This document shows positions 53,242 to 63,137 of a stretch of DNA of 64,000 nt, piece by piece. This stretch comes from Serratia liquefaciens ATCC 27592. Its GTDB lineage: Bacteria > Pseudomonadota > Gammaproteobacteria > Enterobacterales > Enterobacteriaceae. The stretch is taken from assembly GCF_000422085.1 (NCBI RefSeq), contig NC_021741.1:2418001-2482000 (forward strand), read 5' to 3'. A program made the translations under genes and the position numbers. Below the pieces are notes generated by a model, which saw only the letters and a program-made list of their open reading frames with translations, did no database searches and had not been told where the DNA came from. Every line of letters begins with the position of its first letter. Position 1 is the first letter of the stretch.

Positions 53242-54030
53242 TTAGCTAAAGTGCAGCCGTTCAATTTTGCGTGACAGGTAGCGAAGATCGCAGCTAAAGC
53301 TTGGCCCGACCTCAGCGGAAAGGCGGCGCAGCAGGCTGAGTGGCGTTTCGGTATTGGCAAGCGCAGCGTAGATAATCACGTTGCCGCTGGGTGCCACGCA
53401 GTACAGAACCGTGTTAAACACCCGGTGTAAGCTGTGATACAGCAGTGAGCCCTCATCCGGCACTTCATGGTAGTTCAGTACTAACCAGCCTGGATCCGAA
53501 AGCCGCTCGGCGCACTGCGCCAAAAAGGCCTGTGTGCCCTGTTGCGGATCCATGGTAAAGGCGCTGTAGAGGTCGGAAAAAATCAGGTCATAGCGCCGCT
53601 GGGCGGGGGCTTGCAAGAAATCCGCGGCATCGGCGATGTGCATCGTGATGTTATGAACGGCAGGCAAAGTGAAGTATCGGCGGGCGACGGATACCACCGC
53701 CTGGCGCAATTCCACCACTTCCAACAGCATATTGGCATCATAGGCGTGCAGCGCCCGCACCAGGCCACCGCCGCCCAGCCCCAGGATCAGTGCCGAGGCG
53801 GGGGGCTGCCAGGCGACCGCCATCAGCATGGTTTTGATGTAGTTATGAACTGGCACCTGCGGCGCGCTGATGCACATTTTGCTCTGTTCGCAGATACCGT
53901 CAAAACGCAGGGTGCGGTAACCCTTGTGATCGGAGACGATAATTTCGCCGCAGTGATCCAACTCCCGTGCAATCACCTGACCACGAGGGGAGAAATCCAG
54001 GCTATTTAGCAGCTTATCAACCAATGACAT
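53242..54030 (-). CDS. Spermidine-synthase-like methyltransferase-fold protein
   Basis: A 262-aa Rossmann protein of the spermidine synthase-like family: ALILGLGGGGLVRALHAY binds the nucleotide, VVELRQAVVSVARRYF is the acidic strand-2 region and YDLIFSDLYSAF the active-loop region. The canonical polyamine synthase GGGxG and DxxD catalytic residues are only partly kept, so it may be a methyltransferase. The start at 54030 was chosen over 54165 because homology begins there; ribosome site is weak. Adjacent to a FabZ-like gene upstream on the same strand (37 bp). Confidence 0.78.
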   Translation of the reverse strand: MSLVDKLLNSLDFSPRGQVIARELDHCGEIIVSDHKGYRTLRFDGICEQSKMCISAPQVPVHNYIKTMLMAVAWQPPASALILGLGGGGLVRALHAYDANMLLEVVELRQAVVSVARRYFTLPAVHNITMHIADAADFLQAPAQRRYDLIFSDLYSAFTMDPQQGTQAFLAQCAERLSDPGWLVLNYHEVPDEGSLLYHSLHRVFNTVLYCVAPSGNVIIYAALANTETPLSLLRRLSAEVGPSFSCDLRYLSRKIERLHFS

Positions 54031-54067
54031 AGTAGTTTCGTCGAGCCTCCATCCTAAAAAGGCAGCC

Positions 54068-54523
54068 TTACTTACGGGCGCACATAAATTCTGCGGTACA
54101 GATCCTGCGGCCATTGACCGACGCACGGCCAGAGAATCGGGCAATGCCGGAGCGCTGTCGGACAAATGTCACTTCCATACAGAGTTGGTCACCGGGCCGT
54201 GCCGAACGATAGAAACGGGCGCGATGGATGGCCGCAAAATAGTAATGCTCGCCTGGCAGCAACGGGCTGAGAAAATAATGTGCCAACAGACCGGTGGTTT
54301 GCGCCAACGCTTCCACCATCAATACGCCGGGAAACACCGTCATCTGATGATGGCCGGTCCAGAATGTCGGTTCGTTGGCGGTGATATTTTTGATGGCGCT
54401 AAGGCGGCCTTCGGCAATGCAAGTGCCGGCAGGCAGGATGCGGTCAACCAGCAGACAGGGAAAACGGTGTGGCAGGATAGATTGAACATCCTGGTACTGC
54501 AGTGGATTACCATTTAGCGGCAT
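54068..54523 (-). CDS. FabZ-like 3-hydroxyacyl-ACP dehydratase paralogue
   Basis: A 151-aa hot-dog protein resembling FabZ: ILPHRFPCLLVDRIL, GHHQMTVFPGVLMVEALAQTTGLLA (catalytic His in GH and Glu in the VEALAQ helix) and YYFAAIHRARFYRSARPGDQL. FabZ normally sits beside lpxA in the lipid A cluster; this one does not, so it is a second copy. The GHFPGKP loop is changed to GHHQMTV, which may alter ACP or chain-length preference. Confidence 0.86.
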   Translation of the reverse strand: MPLNGNPLQYQDVQSILPHRFPCLLVDRILPAGTCIAEGRLSAIKNITANEPTFWTGHHQMTVFPGVLMVEALAQTTGLLAHYFLSPLLPGEHYYFAAIHRARFYRSARPGDQLCMEVTFVRQRSGIARFSGRASVNGRRICTAEFMCARK

Positions 54524-54588
54524 GTGTGTTTCGGATCCTGTCAGCGGGCAAAGCTCAGCTTGCGTGGGCCTCTGTGCCGGTCGAAGTG

Positions 54589-54610
54589 TAATGACATTAT
54601 AATGTTATTA
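54589..54610. promoter_or_regulatory. Near-perfect 22-bp palindrome upstream of the FabZ-like gene
   Basis: TAATGACATTATAATGTTATTA has ten of eleven base pairs symmetrical, with a perfect 12-bp core ACATTATAATGT, 66 bp before the gene start. Operator-like. Confidence 0.5.
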
Positions 54611-54763
54611 TCATCAGATGCACCAAATGAAAGCCTTCTGGGTTGAAAAACAGCGAATAACGTCAGCCGATTCAAACGCCAGTAATTACAACTTGTTGAA
54701 GATATTGCGTGTTTCGAGGGGGAGGAAGTTAGCCGCCAGCAGGAGAGCGGCGGCTAAGGGGGA

Positions 54764-57029
<2,266 letters not shown>

Positions 57030-57036
57030 TTCTGTC

Positions 57037-57060
57037 ACGGTGGGTTATGCCCACCGTTTT
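57037..57060 (+). terminator. Rho-independent terminator of serralysin 2
   Basis: Stem ACGGTGGG/CCCACCGT with a five-base loop, then TTTT, 7 bp after the stop. Confidence 0.8.
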
Positions 57061-57205
57061 ATTACGGTTTTATTCCCCTGCGTCCCACAATGTCTCTTCG
57101 CCACGTCGGCTACCGACGCCGCTTTGTAAGGATTTCGTAAACGGTTTGGAAGTATCTCATCAATGTATTTAATAAGGTTATAACGACGTTGCTTATGGTA
57201 AGCAT

Positions 57206-57220
57206 TGTCATTATTATCAA
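57206..57220. promoter_or_regulatory. Probable Fur box
   Basis: TTGTCATTATTATCA read in reverse is TGATAAT-A-ATGACAA: the first heptamer is a perfect Fur half-site and the second matches 4 of 7, fitting the 7-1-7 model. It is 130 bp before the receptor start. Confidence 0.65.
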
Positions 57221-57349
57221 TTTACTGAGTCTGCGAAGAAAGACCTTTATTTTAGCATTATTAATTTCTTTTAATCCCTTTTAACTCGGTTAAACCCGAG
57301 TGGCGAAGCAACTGCGAGCGAATACTAATAATTAATGCAGGGCTAACAC

Positions 57350-59707
57350 ATGTGCAGAACTTTTAATTGCCGGGGAATTATCGGGCATTCCGCCTTATGG
57401 GGCGCATTAATCGCCAGTGCCTTTAACGCCAATGCGGAAGTTAAGAAAACCTCATTAGAAAAGACCACGCAAAGTGAAGAAGAAATAACGGTAGTGGCGC
57501 CGGTTATTGAAAATAAATCGGGGACAATCACCACTATTACCGCGCAAGACATGCAGAACAAAGGGGGCAATGATTTCGGCTCGATTATGCGCTATGAACC
57601 CTTGATCAGTGCCACCGGTGTCAGCGGGGGCTCATCATCGGGGAAAAGTGGTTTCGATCGCAGCGGGTATACCGGTTATAACATCCGTGGCCTGGAGAGC
57701 AATCGCGTCGGATTGGACGTCGACGGCATTCCACAGCCTGATGCCACCGGACGCAGCTACGTCAGCCGCGCCGGGCTCAATACCTTTGGCATCGGCAGGG
57801 ACTATATCGACCCTTACATGTACGGCCAGGTGGAGATCGAATCGGGCGCAACCTCGATTGAACGCAGTAATACCTCTATTGGCGGTGCCGTTTCGTTTTT
57901 ACCGAAATCAGCCGATCAGTACCTTTCCCCCACCAAACAGACCTACTTTGGTTACCAGAGCGATTATGATTCGTCCAATCGCAGCTGGCACAATGGCATT
58001 ACCGCCGCTGCGGGCGATGAACAACTGCGCGGGGTGTTTGTTTACAGTCGCCGTGACGGCCAGGAAACGCGCAATAACAGCGGCACCCACCAGGCCTATC
58101 CGGCCAACTGGCACACCAATGCGCTGATGGCCTCCGGTATCTGGCAACCGAACGACGAACACAAACTCACGGGCACGGTGGATTACTATGACAAAACCAA
58201 CCACACCCATTACGACAGTTGGAACTCGGCCGGCAGCGCCATTCTGGGGACCGCCCAACAGCAAAGCAATACGCGCCGTTGGGGAGTGAGCCTGAAAGAT
58301 GAATGGACGCCGTACAACGATTTTGTCGATACCCTGACCTCAAAAGTCTATTACCAACAGACTCAGGCGCATGACAACACCTATATGCCCACCAGCACTG
58401 GCAGCATGGAACGGGTTTACTCCGACTACAACGTCAACACCTATGGTCTTGAAAGCCAGATAGCCAAAACATGGGGACGGCACACGCTGAGCGGGGGACT
58501 CAATGTAAGGTTGACCGATACCGAGCGACCGTTCCGTGAAGAGCCTGCACCCAGTGCATTTACCGCCATCATGCAGCCGGAGTCCGACAGTCGCAGCTAT
58601 GTGCTGGGCGGTTATGTGCAGGACAGGATCCAGTTTGATCTCGACGGGCACGGCTTTGCCGTGGTGCCGGGCGTGCGCGTGGCTCACCAAAGCACCAAGC
58701 CGCAGAACCTGAGCAGTCTGACTACCGGCAGCACGGTGCTGACGGAGTCCGAGTTGGAAACGCTGTACGGCAAAAGCAACACCGATACCCAGGTCCTGCC
58801 GTCACTCAGCTTCCAGTACAATCTGACGCCGACGTTGATGACTTATCTCCAGTACAAACGCGGTGCGCAGTTCCCGAACGCCAGCCAACTTTATGGCTCA
58901 TGGAACCTCGGCTCCAGCTACGCAGGCACCGCGCAGTATGCGTTGATCGGCAACGCCGATCTGAATACCGAGACCAGCAACAACCTGGAATGGGGCGTGA
59001 AGGGAGAGGTTGTCGAAGGCGTGACCCTGCGCACCTCGCTGTTCTACAACACCTATAAAAACTTCATTGCCTATACCCGCTACCAGCGCGCCAGCAGTCC
59101 GGACAAGTTTGCTAACGTGCCGTCCAATATCTACACCATTTATCAGGCAGAAAACCGCGACAAGGCCTACATCTACGGGGGTGAAATCAGCACCCGGCTG
59201 AATTTTGGCACCTGGTTTGAGCAGGTTAACGGCCTGAGCGCCAACTTTGCCCTGGGGTATAACCAGGGCAAGTCCAAGTCCAGTTACTCCGGCGATAAAT
59301 ATGTCGATATCGACAGCGTTGCGCCAATGAAGGCCATTGTCGGCGTGGCGTGGGACGATCCGGCGAAACGCTACGGCGCTGCGGTGACGGCGACCTTCGT
59401 TAAAGGCAAGCAGGCAACGGCCACCAACCGTGAAAGCTACAACAACGCCAGCGGCAGTACGCTCACCGACGCAACCACGGAATATCTGCGCGTGCCGGGT
59501 TATGGCCTGGTGGATATGTCCGCGTACTGGCAGGTGGCCCGCAATGTGAAGCTGAGTGGCGGTGTGTATAACATCACCGACAGAAAATACCGTGACTACC
59601 TGAGCAGCCGCGAACTCACGGACTCGACTCAACAGGATGCTTACGATAATGCGTTGGCCGTTATGCCGGGAAGAACTTTCCAGTTAGGCGTAAACGTGGA
59701 TTTCTAA
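57350..59707 (+). CDS. TonB-dependent outer-membrane receptor, haem/haemoglobin type
   Basis: A 785-aa receptor. Signal peptide about residues 1-29, TonB box EEITVVAP near 44-51, plug domain with YNIRGLESNRVGLDVDGIPQ, and a long beta-barrel ending in Phe (VNVDF). Pattern of the TonB haemoglobin/transferrin receptor family (HemR/HmuR-like). Iron regulation is suggested by the upstream Fur box and haem use by the downstream HmuT-like gene. The N-terminal MCRTFNC is unusual. Not HasR, which is longer. Confidence 0.88.
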   Translation: MCRTFNCRGIIGHSALWGALIASAFNANAEVKKTSLEKTTQSEEEITVVAPVIENKSGTITTITAQDMQNKGGNDFGSIMRYEPLISATGVSGGSSSGKSGFDRSGYTGYNIRGLESNRVGLDVDGIPQPDATGRSYVSRAGLNTFGIGRDYIDPYMYGQVEIESGATSIERSNTSIGGAVSFLPKSADQYLSPTKQTYFGYQSDYDSSNRSWHNGITAAAGDEQLRGVFVYSRRDGQETRNNSGTHQAYPANWHTNALMASGIWQPNDEHKLTGTVDYYDKTNHTHYDSWNSAGSAILGTAQQQSNTRRWGVSLKDEWTPYNDFVDTLTSKVYYQQTQAHDNTYMPTSTGSMERVYSDYNVNTYGLESQIAKTWGRHTLSGGLNVRLTDTERPFREEPAPSAFTAIMQPESDSRSYVLGGYVQDRIQFDLDGHGFAVVPGVRVAHQSTKPQNLSSLTTGSTVLTESELETLYGKSNTDTQVLPSLSFQYNLTPTLMTYLQYKRGAQFPNASQLYGSWNLGSSYAGTAQYALIGNADLNTETSNNLEWGVKGEVVEGVTLRTSLFYNTYKNFIAYTRYQRASSPDKFANVPSNIYTIYQAENRDKAYIYGGEISTRLNFGTWFEQVNGLSANFALGYNQGKSKSSYSGDKYVDIDSVAPMKAIVGVAWDDPAKRYGAAVTATFVKGKQATATNRESYNNASGSTLTDATTEYLRVPGYGLVDMSAYWQVARNVKLSGGVYNITDRKYRDYLSSRELTDSTQQDAYDNALAVMPGRTFQLGVNVDF

Positions 59708-59742
59708 GCTCATCCGGTGGATGAAACCTTAACGTTCCTTAT

Positions 59743-59768
59743 GCCGCCCTTCGCCAGTGAAAGGCGGC
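59743..59768 (+). repeat. Intercistronic inverted repeat after the receptor gene
   Basis: GCCGCC and GGCGGC arms with an imperfect inner stem, in the 95-bp gap before the HmuT-like gene. May act as an mRNA-stabilising or weak terminating hairpin. Confidence 0.4.
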
Positions 59769-59802
59769 TTGGTCATCCATCTCCCGTTGAAGGAGACACC
59801 CC

Positions 59803-60621
59803 ATGAAACTTTGGATTATCGGCTTGCTGGCACTGCCGTTTTCGCTCTTCGCCACCGAACGCGTGATCTCGATTGGCGGAGACGTCACGGAGATTGTTTA
59901 TGCGCTTGGCGCCCAGCAAGCGTTGGTCGCACGCGACAGCACCAGCCTGCAACCGCCGCAAGCCACGGCGCTGCCCAATGTCGGTTATATGCGACAGCTC
60001 AATGCCGAAGGGATGCTGGCGATGAAACCCACGCTGGTGATCGCCAGCATGCTGTCACAACCCTCGATGGCGTTGCAGCAGGTCGAACAGGCCGGAGTAA
60101 AAGTCGTCACCGTGACAGGCAAACCTGAACTGAATGCGATCGACGAAAAAATAACCGCGATCGCCGCTATCCTGGGCCGCGAAAAAGAGGGGAAAGCCCT
60201 GCAGGCAGCGTTGGATCGCCAGCTCGCCGCGGTGCCGACGAACCCTCTGCCGGTCAGGGTGCTGTTTATCATGGCGCACACCGGGATCACGGCCATGGGG
60301 GCCGGCAGCGGTACCGCCGCCGATGGCGCCATTCGCAGCGCCGGGCTGCAAAATGCCATGGGCGGCGTAGCACGTTATCAATCGTTAACCCAGGAGGGTC
60401 TGGTGGCCGCTGCGCCCCAGCTGCTGGTGATAGGCAAAGGCAGTTTGCGACGGATGGGCGGTGAGGCGAATATCTGGGCGCTGCCGGGATTGGCTTTTAC
60501 CCCGGCGGGTCAACAACGGCGCCTGTTGGTGATTGATGATAATGCGCTGCTGAGTTTTGGCCTGGCCATGCCGGCGGCCATTGGCCAACTGCGTCAGGCG
60601 GCTCAAGCCGTCACCCCTTAA
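59803..60621 (+). CDS. hmuT: Haem ABC transporter periplasmic binding protein, HmuT-like
   Basis: A 272-aa class III binding protein with a signal peptide (ending LFA). It carries ISIGGDVTEIVYALGA and LPNVGYMRQLNAEGMLAMKP, where Y62 matches the haem-ligating Tyr of HmuT/ShuT. It would deliver haem from the receptor to a permease. No hmuU/hmuV follow; the next gene is on the opposite strand and overlaps by 4 bp, so the importer subunits must be elsewhere or another permease is used. Confidence 0.9.
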   Translation: MKLWIIGLLALPFSLFATERVISIGGDVTEIVYALGAQQALVARDSTSLQPPQATALPNVGYMRQLNAEGMLAMKPTLVIASMLSQPSMALQQVEQAGVKVVTVTGKPELNAIDEKITAIAAILGREKEGKALQAALDRQLAAVPTNPLPVRVLFIMAHTGITAMGAGSGTAADGAIRSAGLQNAMGGVARYQSLTQEGLVAAAPQLLVIGKGSLRRMGGEANIWALPGLAFTPAGQQRRLLVIDDNALLSFGLAMPAAIGQLRQAAQAVTP

Positions 60622-60911
60622 ACTTTCGTGCCTTTATTGTCTACGTGCCCTAATGAGCGCTCGGGGAAACAACGATCGCGCAAGCGCTGTTTCAATGCCG
60701 CCGCATCCGGAAAGCCGCCCTCGATTTTACGATCCCAAAGTACCACGCCGTCGACGGTGATTTCATAAATGCCGCCGGTACCGGGTACCAGGGTGACGGC
60801 GGCTAAATCGGTGCTGAAGGTGTGGAGCAACTCTTGCGCCATCCACGCCGCACGCAGCAGCCAGTTGCATTGCGAACAATAGTGAATGGTGACGGCAGGG
60901 GATGTTTTCAT
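60618..60911 (-). CDS. SelT/SelW/SelH-family (Rdx) protein
   Basis: A 97-aa thioredoxin-like protein with CSQC near the start (YCSQCNWLLRA) and GTGGIYEITVDGVVLWDRKIEGGFPD, the Rdx-family core. CxxC suggests redox activity; in animals the second residue is selenocysteine, here Cys. Start choice between 60911 and 60923 is uncertain because no ribosome site is clear. Overlaps the hmuT end. Confidence 0.82.
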   Translation of the reverse strand: MKTSPAVTIHYCSQCNWLLRAAWMAQELLHTFSTDLAAVTLVPGTGGIYEITVDGVVLWDRKIEGGFPDAAALKQRLRDRCFPERSLGHVDNKGTKV

Positions 60912-60982
60912 GGGCAGAACCATAGCGGCGAGAGAGAGCCTGCATCATCGAACGCCGCCGTAGTGCTGTCAAGCCGACTTCC

Positions 60983-62941
60983 TCAGGGACGCAGCAAGGT
61001 CAAATCAATCTGCCACCTGTTGATTTTATTGTACAAGGTGGTGCGCGAAAGCCCGAGCAGACGAGCCGCCTGTCGCAGATTACCGTTACTGGATTCAATG
61101 ATTTGAATGATATGGGCGCGTTCATTGTCCTCCAGACGGCTTGAGGGGACGGCTTCCTGTTCAGGAAAAGCCTGGGCGATCTCCCTGGGCAAATCATCCA
61201 CGTCGATCAGCAACCCTTCGCACAGGTTCACCATCCGCTCCACCAGGTTTTCCAATTCGCGCACGTTGCCGGGCCAGTGCCAGGCGTTAAGGCAAACCAT
61301 GGCCTGCGGTGAGACCTGCGGCGGGATCTTCTTCATCCGCGTACTCAGCTTGTGAATAAAGCCGTTGACCAGTCCGGCGATATCTTCCCGACGTTCACGC
61401 AGGGGCGGAACGGGGAGGGAAAGGACGTTCAGGCGGTAATAAAGGTCACGACGAAACGCGCCGTTCTCCACGGCCTGCAGCAAATCGCAATGGGTAGCCG
61501 CAATAATTCGCACATTCACTTTGACCGGATGCGCCGCGCCAATCCGCAACACTTCGCCTTCTTGCAATACGCGCAGCAGGCTGGTTTGTGCATCCAACGG
61601 CATTTCACCGATTTCGTCGAGCAACAGCGTACCGCCGTCCGCCAGTTCGAATTTGCCCGCCGAACCGCCGCGACGCGATCCGGTAAAGGCGCCATCGACG
61701 TAGCCAAACAGCTCGCTTTGCACCAGATCGCGCGGCAGGGCGCCGCAGTTGACCGCGACAAAGGGTTCGTTGCAGCGCTCACCGCCGTTGTGGATTGCCT
61801 GAGCGAACAGCTCCTTGCCGGTGCCGCTTTCCCCCGTCAGCAAGACCGTGCTGTCACTGCGGCTGCAGGTGCGCGCCTGCATGATCGACTCCCGCATACG
61901 GCTGGAATGACCGAAAATCATCTCGAAGGTGTAGCTGGCGCTCACGCCCATGACTCGTCGGGTGATGGCCCGGATGCGCTGATTTTCGCGCAGGGAGAGC
62001 ACCCGGCCATTATCCGGCGCAGGCATCAGCGAAATCACGCAGGAGAGGGCCGGCTTGCCGACGGGCATAAACACCATTTCACGATCGTTGCAAAACGGCA
62101 TGGTTAACAACGATCCGGATTGAGGACGCAACAGCTCATCGATCGGCGTATCACCGGGTTCCAGCCCGCCAAAAATTTGGCGAGCATAGCGGTTGACCGT
62201 TTTCAGCCGGCCGTGCCCATCGCAGACCATCACGCCTTCATTCAGGGTTTCCAAAATGGACTGCTGCTCGGCCAACAGCCGGTGCAGCTTGAGCTGTTGA
62301 CCGATGGCCTCCGCGGCCGCCTGCACGGTACCCAGAGTGTGGGCATTGAAATTGTCCGGCGTGGCGGTGAGCGTCAGCACGCCAATCATGACGCCTTCGG
62401 CGTTGCGCACCGGCGCGGCGGCGCATTGGCGATGCCGTTGCCGCAGGCCCATCTTCCAGTTTTCACCGCTGAGCACATACACCAGCCGCTGTTCAAGCAG
62501 GCAGCGTGCGGTGCAGTTGGTGCCCTGAACCTCTTCACGCAAGATGCTGCCGATCGGCGTCATGTCCGCGCCACAGTAGTGAAGGGTGACGCCATGGGCA
62601 TCGGTCAGGTTGATGTGACCGTCGGGATTATAGGCCAGCAAATTTTCCATGATGCTGCGCGCCACGGCAATCAGCTCGGCATTGTGCGCCAGAATCGCCA
62701 GCAGTTGGTCAGCCGGTGGCGCGTGATAAACAAACTCATCGGGATCGATGCCGTATTCTCGCGAGCGTCGCCAGGATTGCAGGATCGACTTGCGTATCCA
62801 GCCGGGCTGGCCGCCTTCATTAAACGCCTGCCACCCTTGCCAAAACAGGCTGTCCCATTCACCGGATTCCGCCCCTTCAGGCAGGCTGAAGATCGGATCG
62901 CTCTCGTCTTTGATCGGCATCAGGCCGGCGGCTGTCTGCAT
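60983..62941 (-). CDS. Sigma54-dependent transcriptional activator (GAF-PAS-AAA+-Fis)
   Basis: A 652-aa enhancer-binding protein. The N-terminal half holds a GAF-type sensor and then a PAS-like domain (ILETLNEGVMVCDGHGRLKTVN). The AAA+ domain has Walker A GESGTGKELF, Walker B GTLLLDEIGEMPL and the sigma54 loop as GAFTGS instead of GAFTGA. The C-terminus is a Fis HTH (NLRQAARLLGLSRTTLYNKI). Start 62941 was chosen because GGAG lies about 7 nt before it; an ATG at 62998 extends it 19 residues. It resembles DhaR/AcoR-type regulators. Its target is likely the divergent dehydrogenase. Confidence 0.9.
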   Translation of the reverse strand: MQTAAGLMPIKDESDPIFSLPEGAESGEWDSLFWQGWQAFNEGGQPGWIRKSILQSWRRSREYGIDPDEFVYHAPPADQLLAILAHNAELIAVARSIMENLLAYNPDGHINLTDAHGVTLHYCGADMTPIGSILREEVQGTNCTARCLLEQRLVYVLSGENWKMGLRQRHRQCAAAPVRNAEGVMIGVLTLTATPDNFNAHTLGTVQAAAEAIGQQLKLHRLLAEQQSILETLNEGVMVCDGHGRLKTVNRYARQIFGGLEPGDTPIDELLRPQSGSLLTMPFCNDREMVFMPVGKPALSCVISLMPAPDNGRVLSLRENQRIRAITRRVMGVSASYTFEMIFGHSSRMRESIMQARTCSRSDSTVLLTGESGTGKELFAQAIHNGGERCNEPFVAVNCGALPRDLVQSELFGYVDGAFTGSRRGGSAGKFELADGGTLLLDEIGEMPLDAQTSLLRVLQEGEVLRIGAAHPVKVNVRIIAATHCDLLQAVENGAFRRDLYYRLNVLSLPVPPLRERREDIAGLVNGFIHKLSTRMKKIPPQVSPQAMVCLNAWHWPGNVRELENLVERMVNLCEGLLIDVDDLPREIAQAFPEQEAVPSSRLEDNERAHIIQIIESSNGNLRQAARLLGLSRTTLYNKINRWQIDLTLLRP

Positions 62942-62977
62942 GGTGCGCTCCGCTGTTTGGAATGTAATGTTCATTTT

Positions 62978-63003
62978 ATTGACATGTGAAATTGACATGT
63001 CAA
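62978..63003. promoter_or_regulatory. Tandem 13-bp repeats, likely enhancer site for the sigma54 activator
   Basis: ATTGACATGTGAA (62978-62990) and ATTGACATGTCAA (62991-63003) lie head to tail and differ at one base; the second holds a perfect 12-bp palindrome TTGACATGTCAA. They sit about 89-114 bp before the predicted start site, typical for an upstream activating sequence. Confidence 0.65.
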
Positions 63004-63065
63004 TTTAGTTGTCACTTTGTTATGCCTATCTGTGCAACGTCTCACAAATTCCGCGTGTTTTGAGC

Positions 63066-63081
63066 TGGCATCCCCTTTGCA
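63066..63081 (+). promoter_or_regulatory. Sigma54 (-24/-12) promoter
   Basis: TGGCATCCCCTTTGCA has the GG and GC doublets ten bases apart, with the TGGCA and TTGCA blocks of the consensus. Start site predicted near 63092, 46 bp before the dehydrogenase ATG. Confidence 0.85.
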
Positions 63082-63137
63082 ATACCCAGGGTGAACTCCG
63101 TTGCCCAATAGGGCGTTACCTCACATAAGGAATCACT

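Larger units (their letters stand above)
57030..57349. other. 320-bp region between serralysin 2 and the TonB receptor
   Basis: Contains the terminator and a Fur box, listed separately; no gene seen. Confidence 0.5.

Noticed and set aside
57350..59707. HasR assignment for the TonB receptor
   Set aside because: The protein is shorter than HasR, has no hasA nearby and fits the general haem/haemoglobin receptor family instead.
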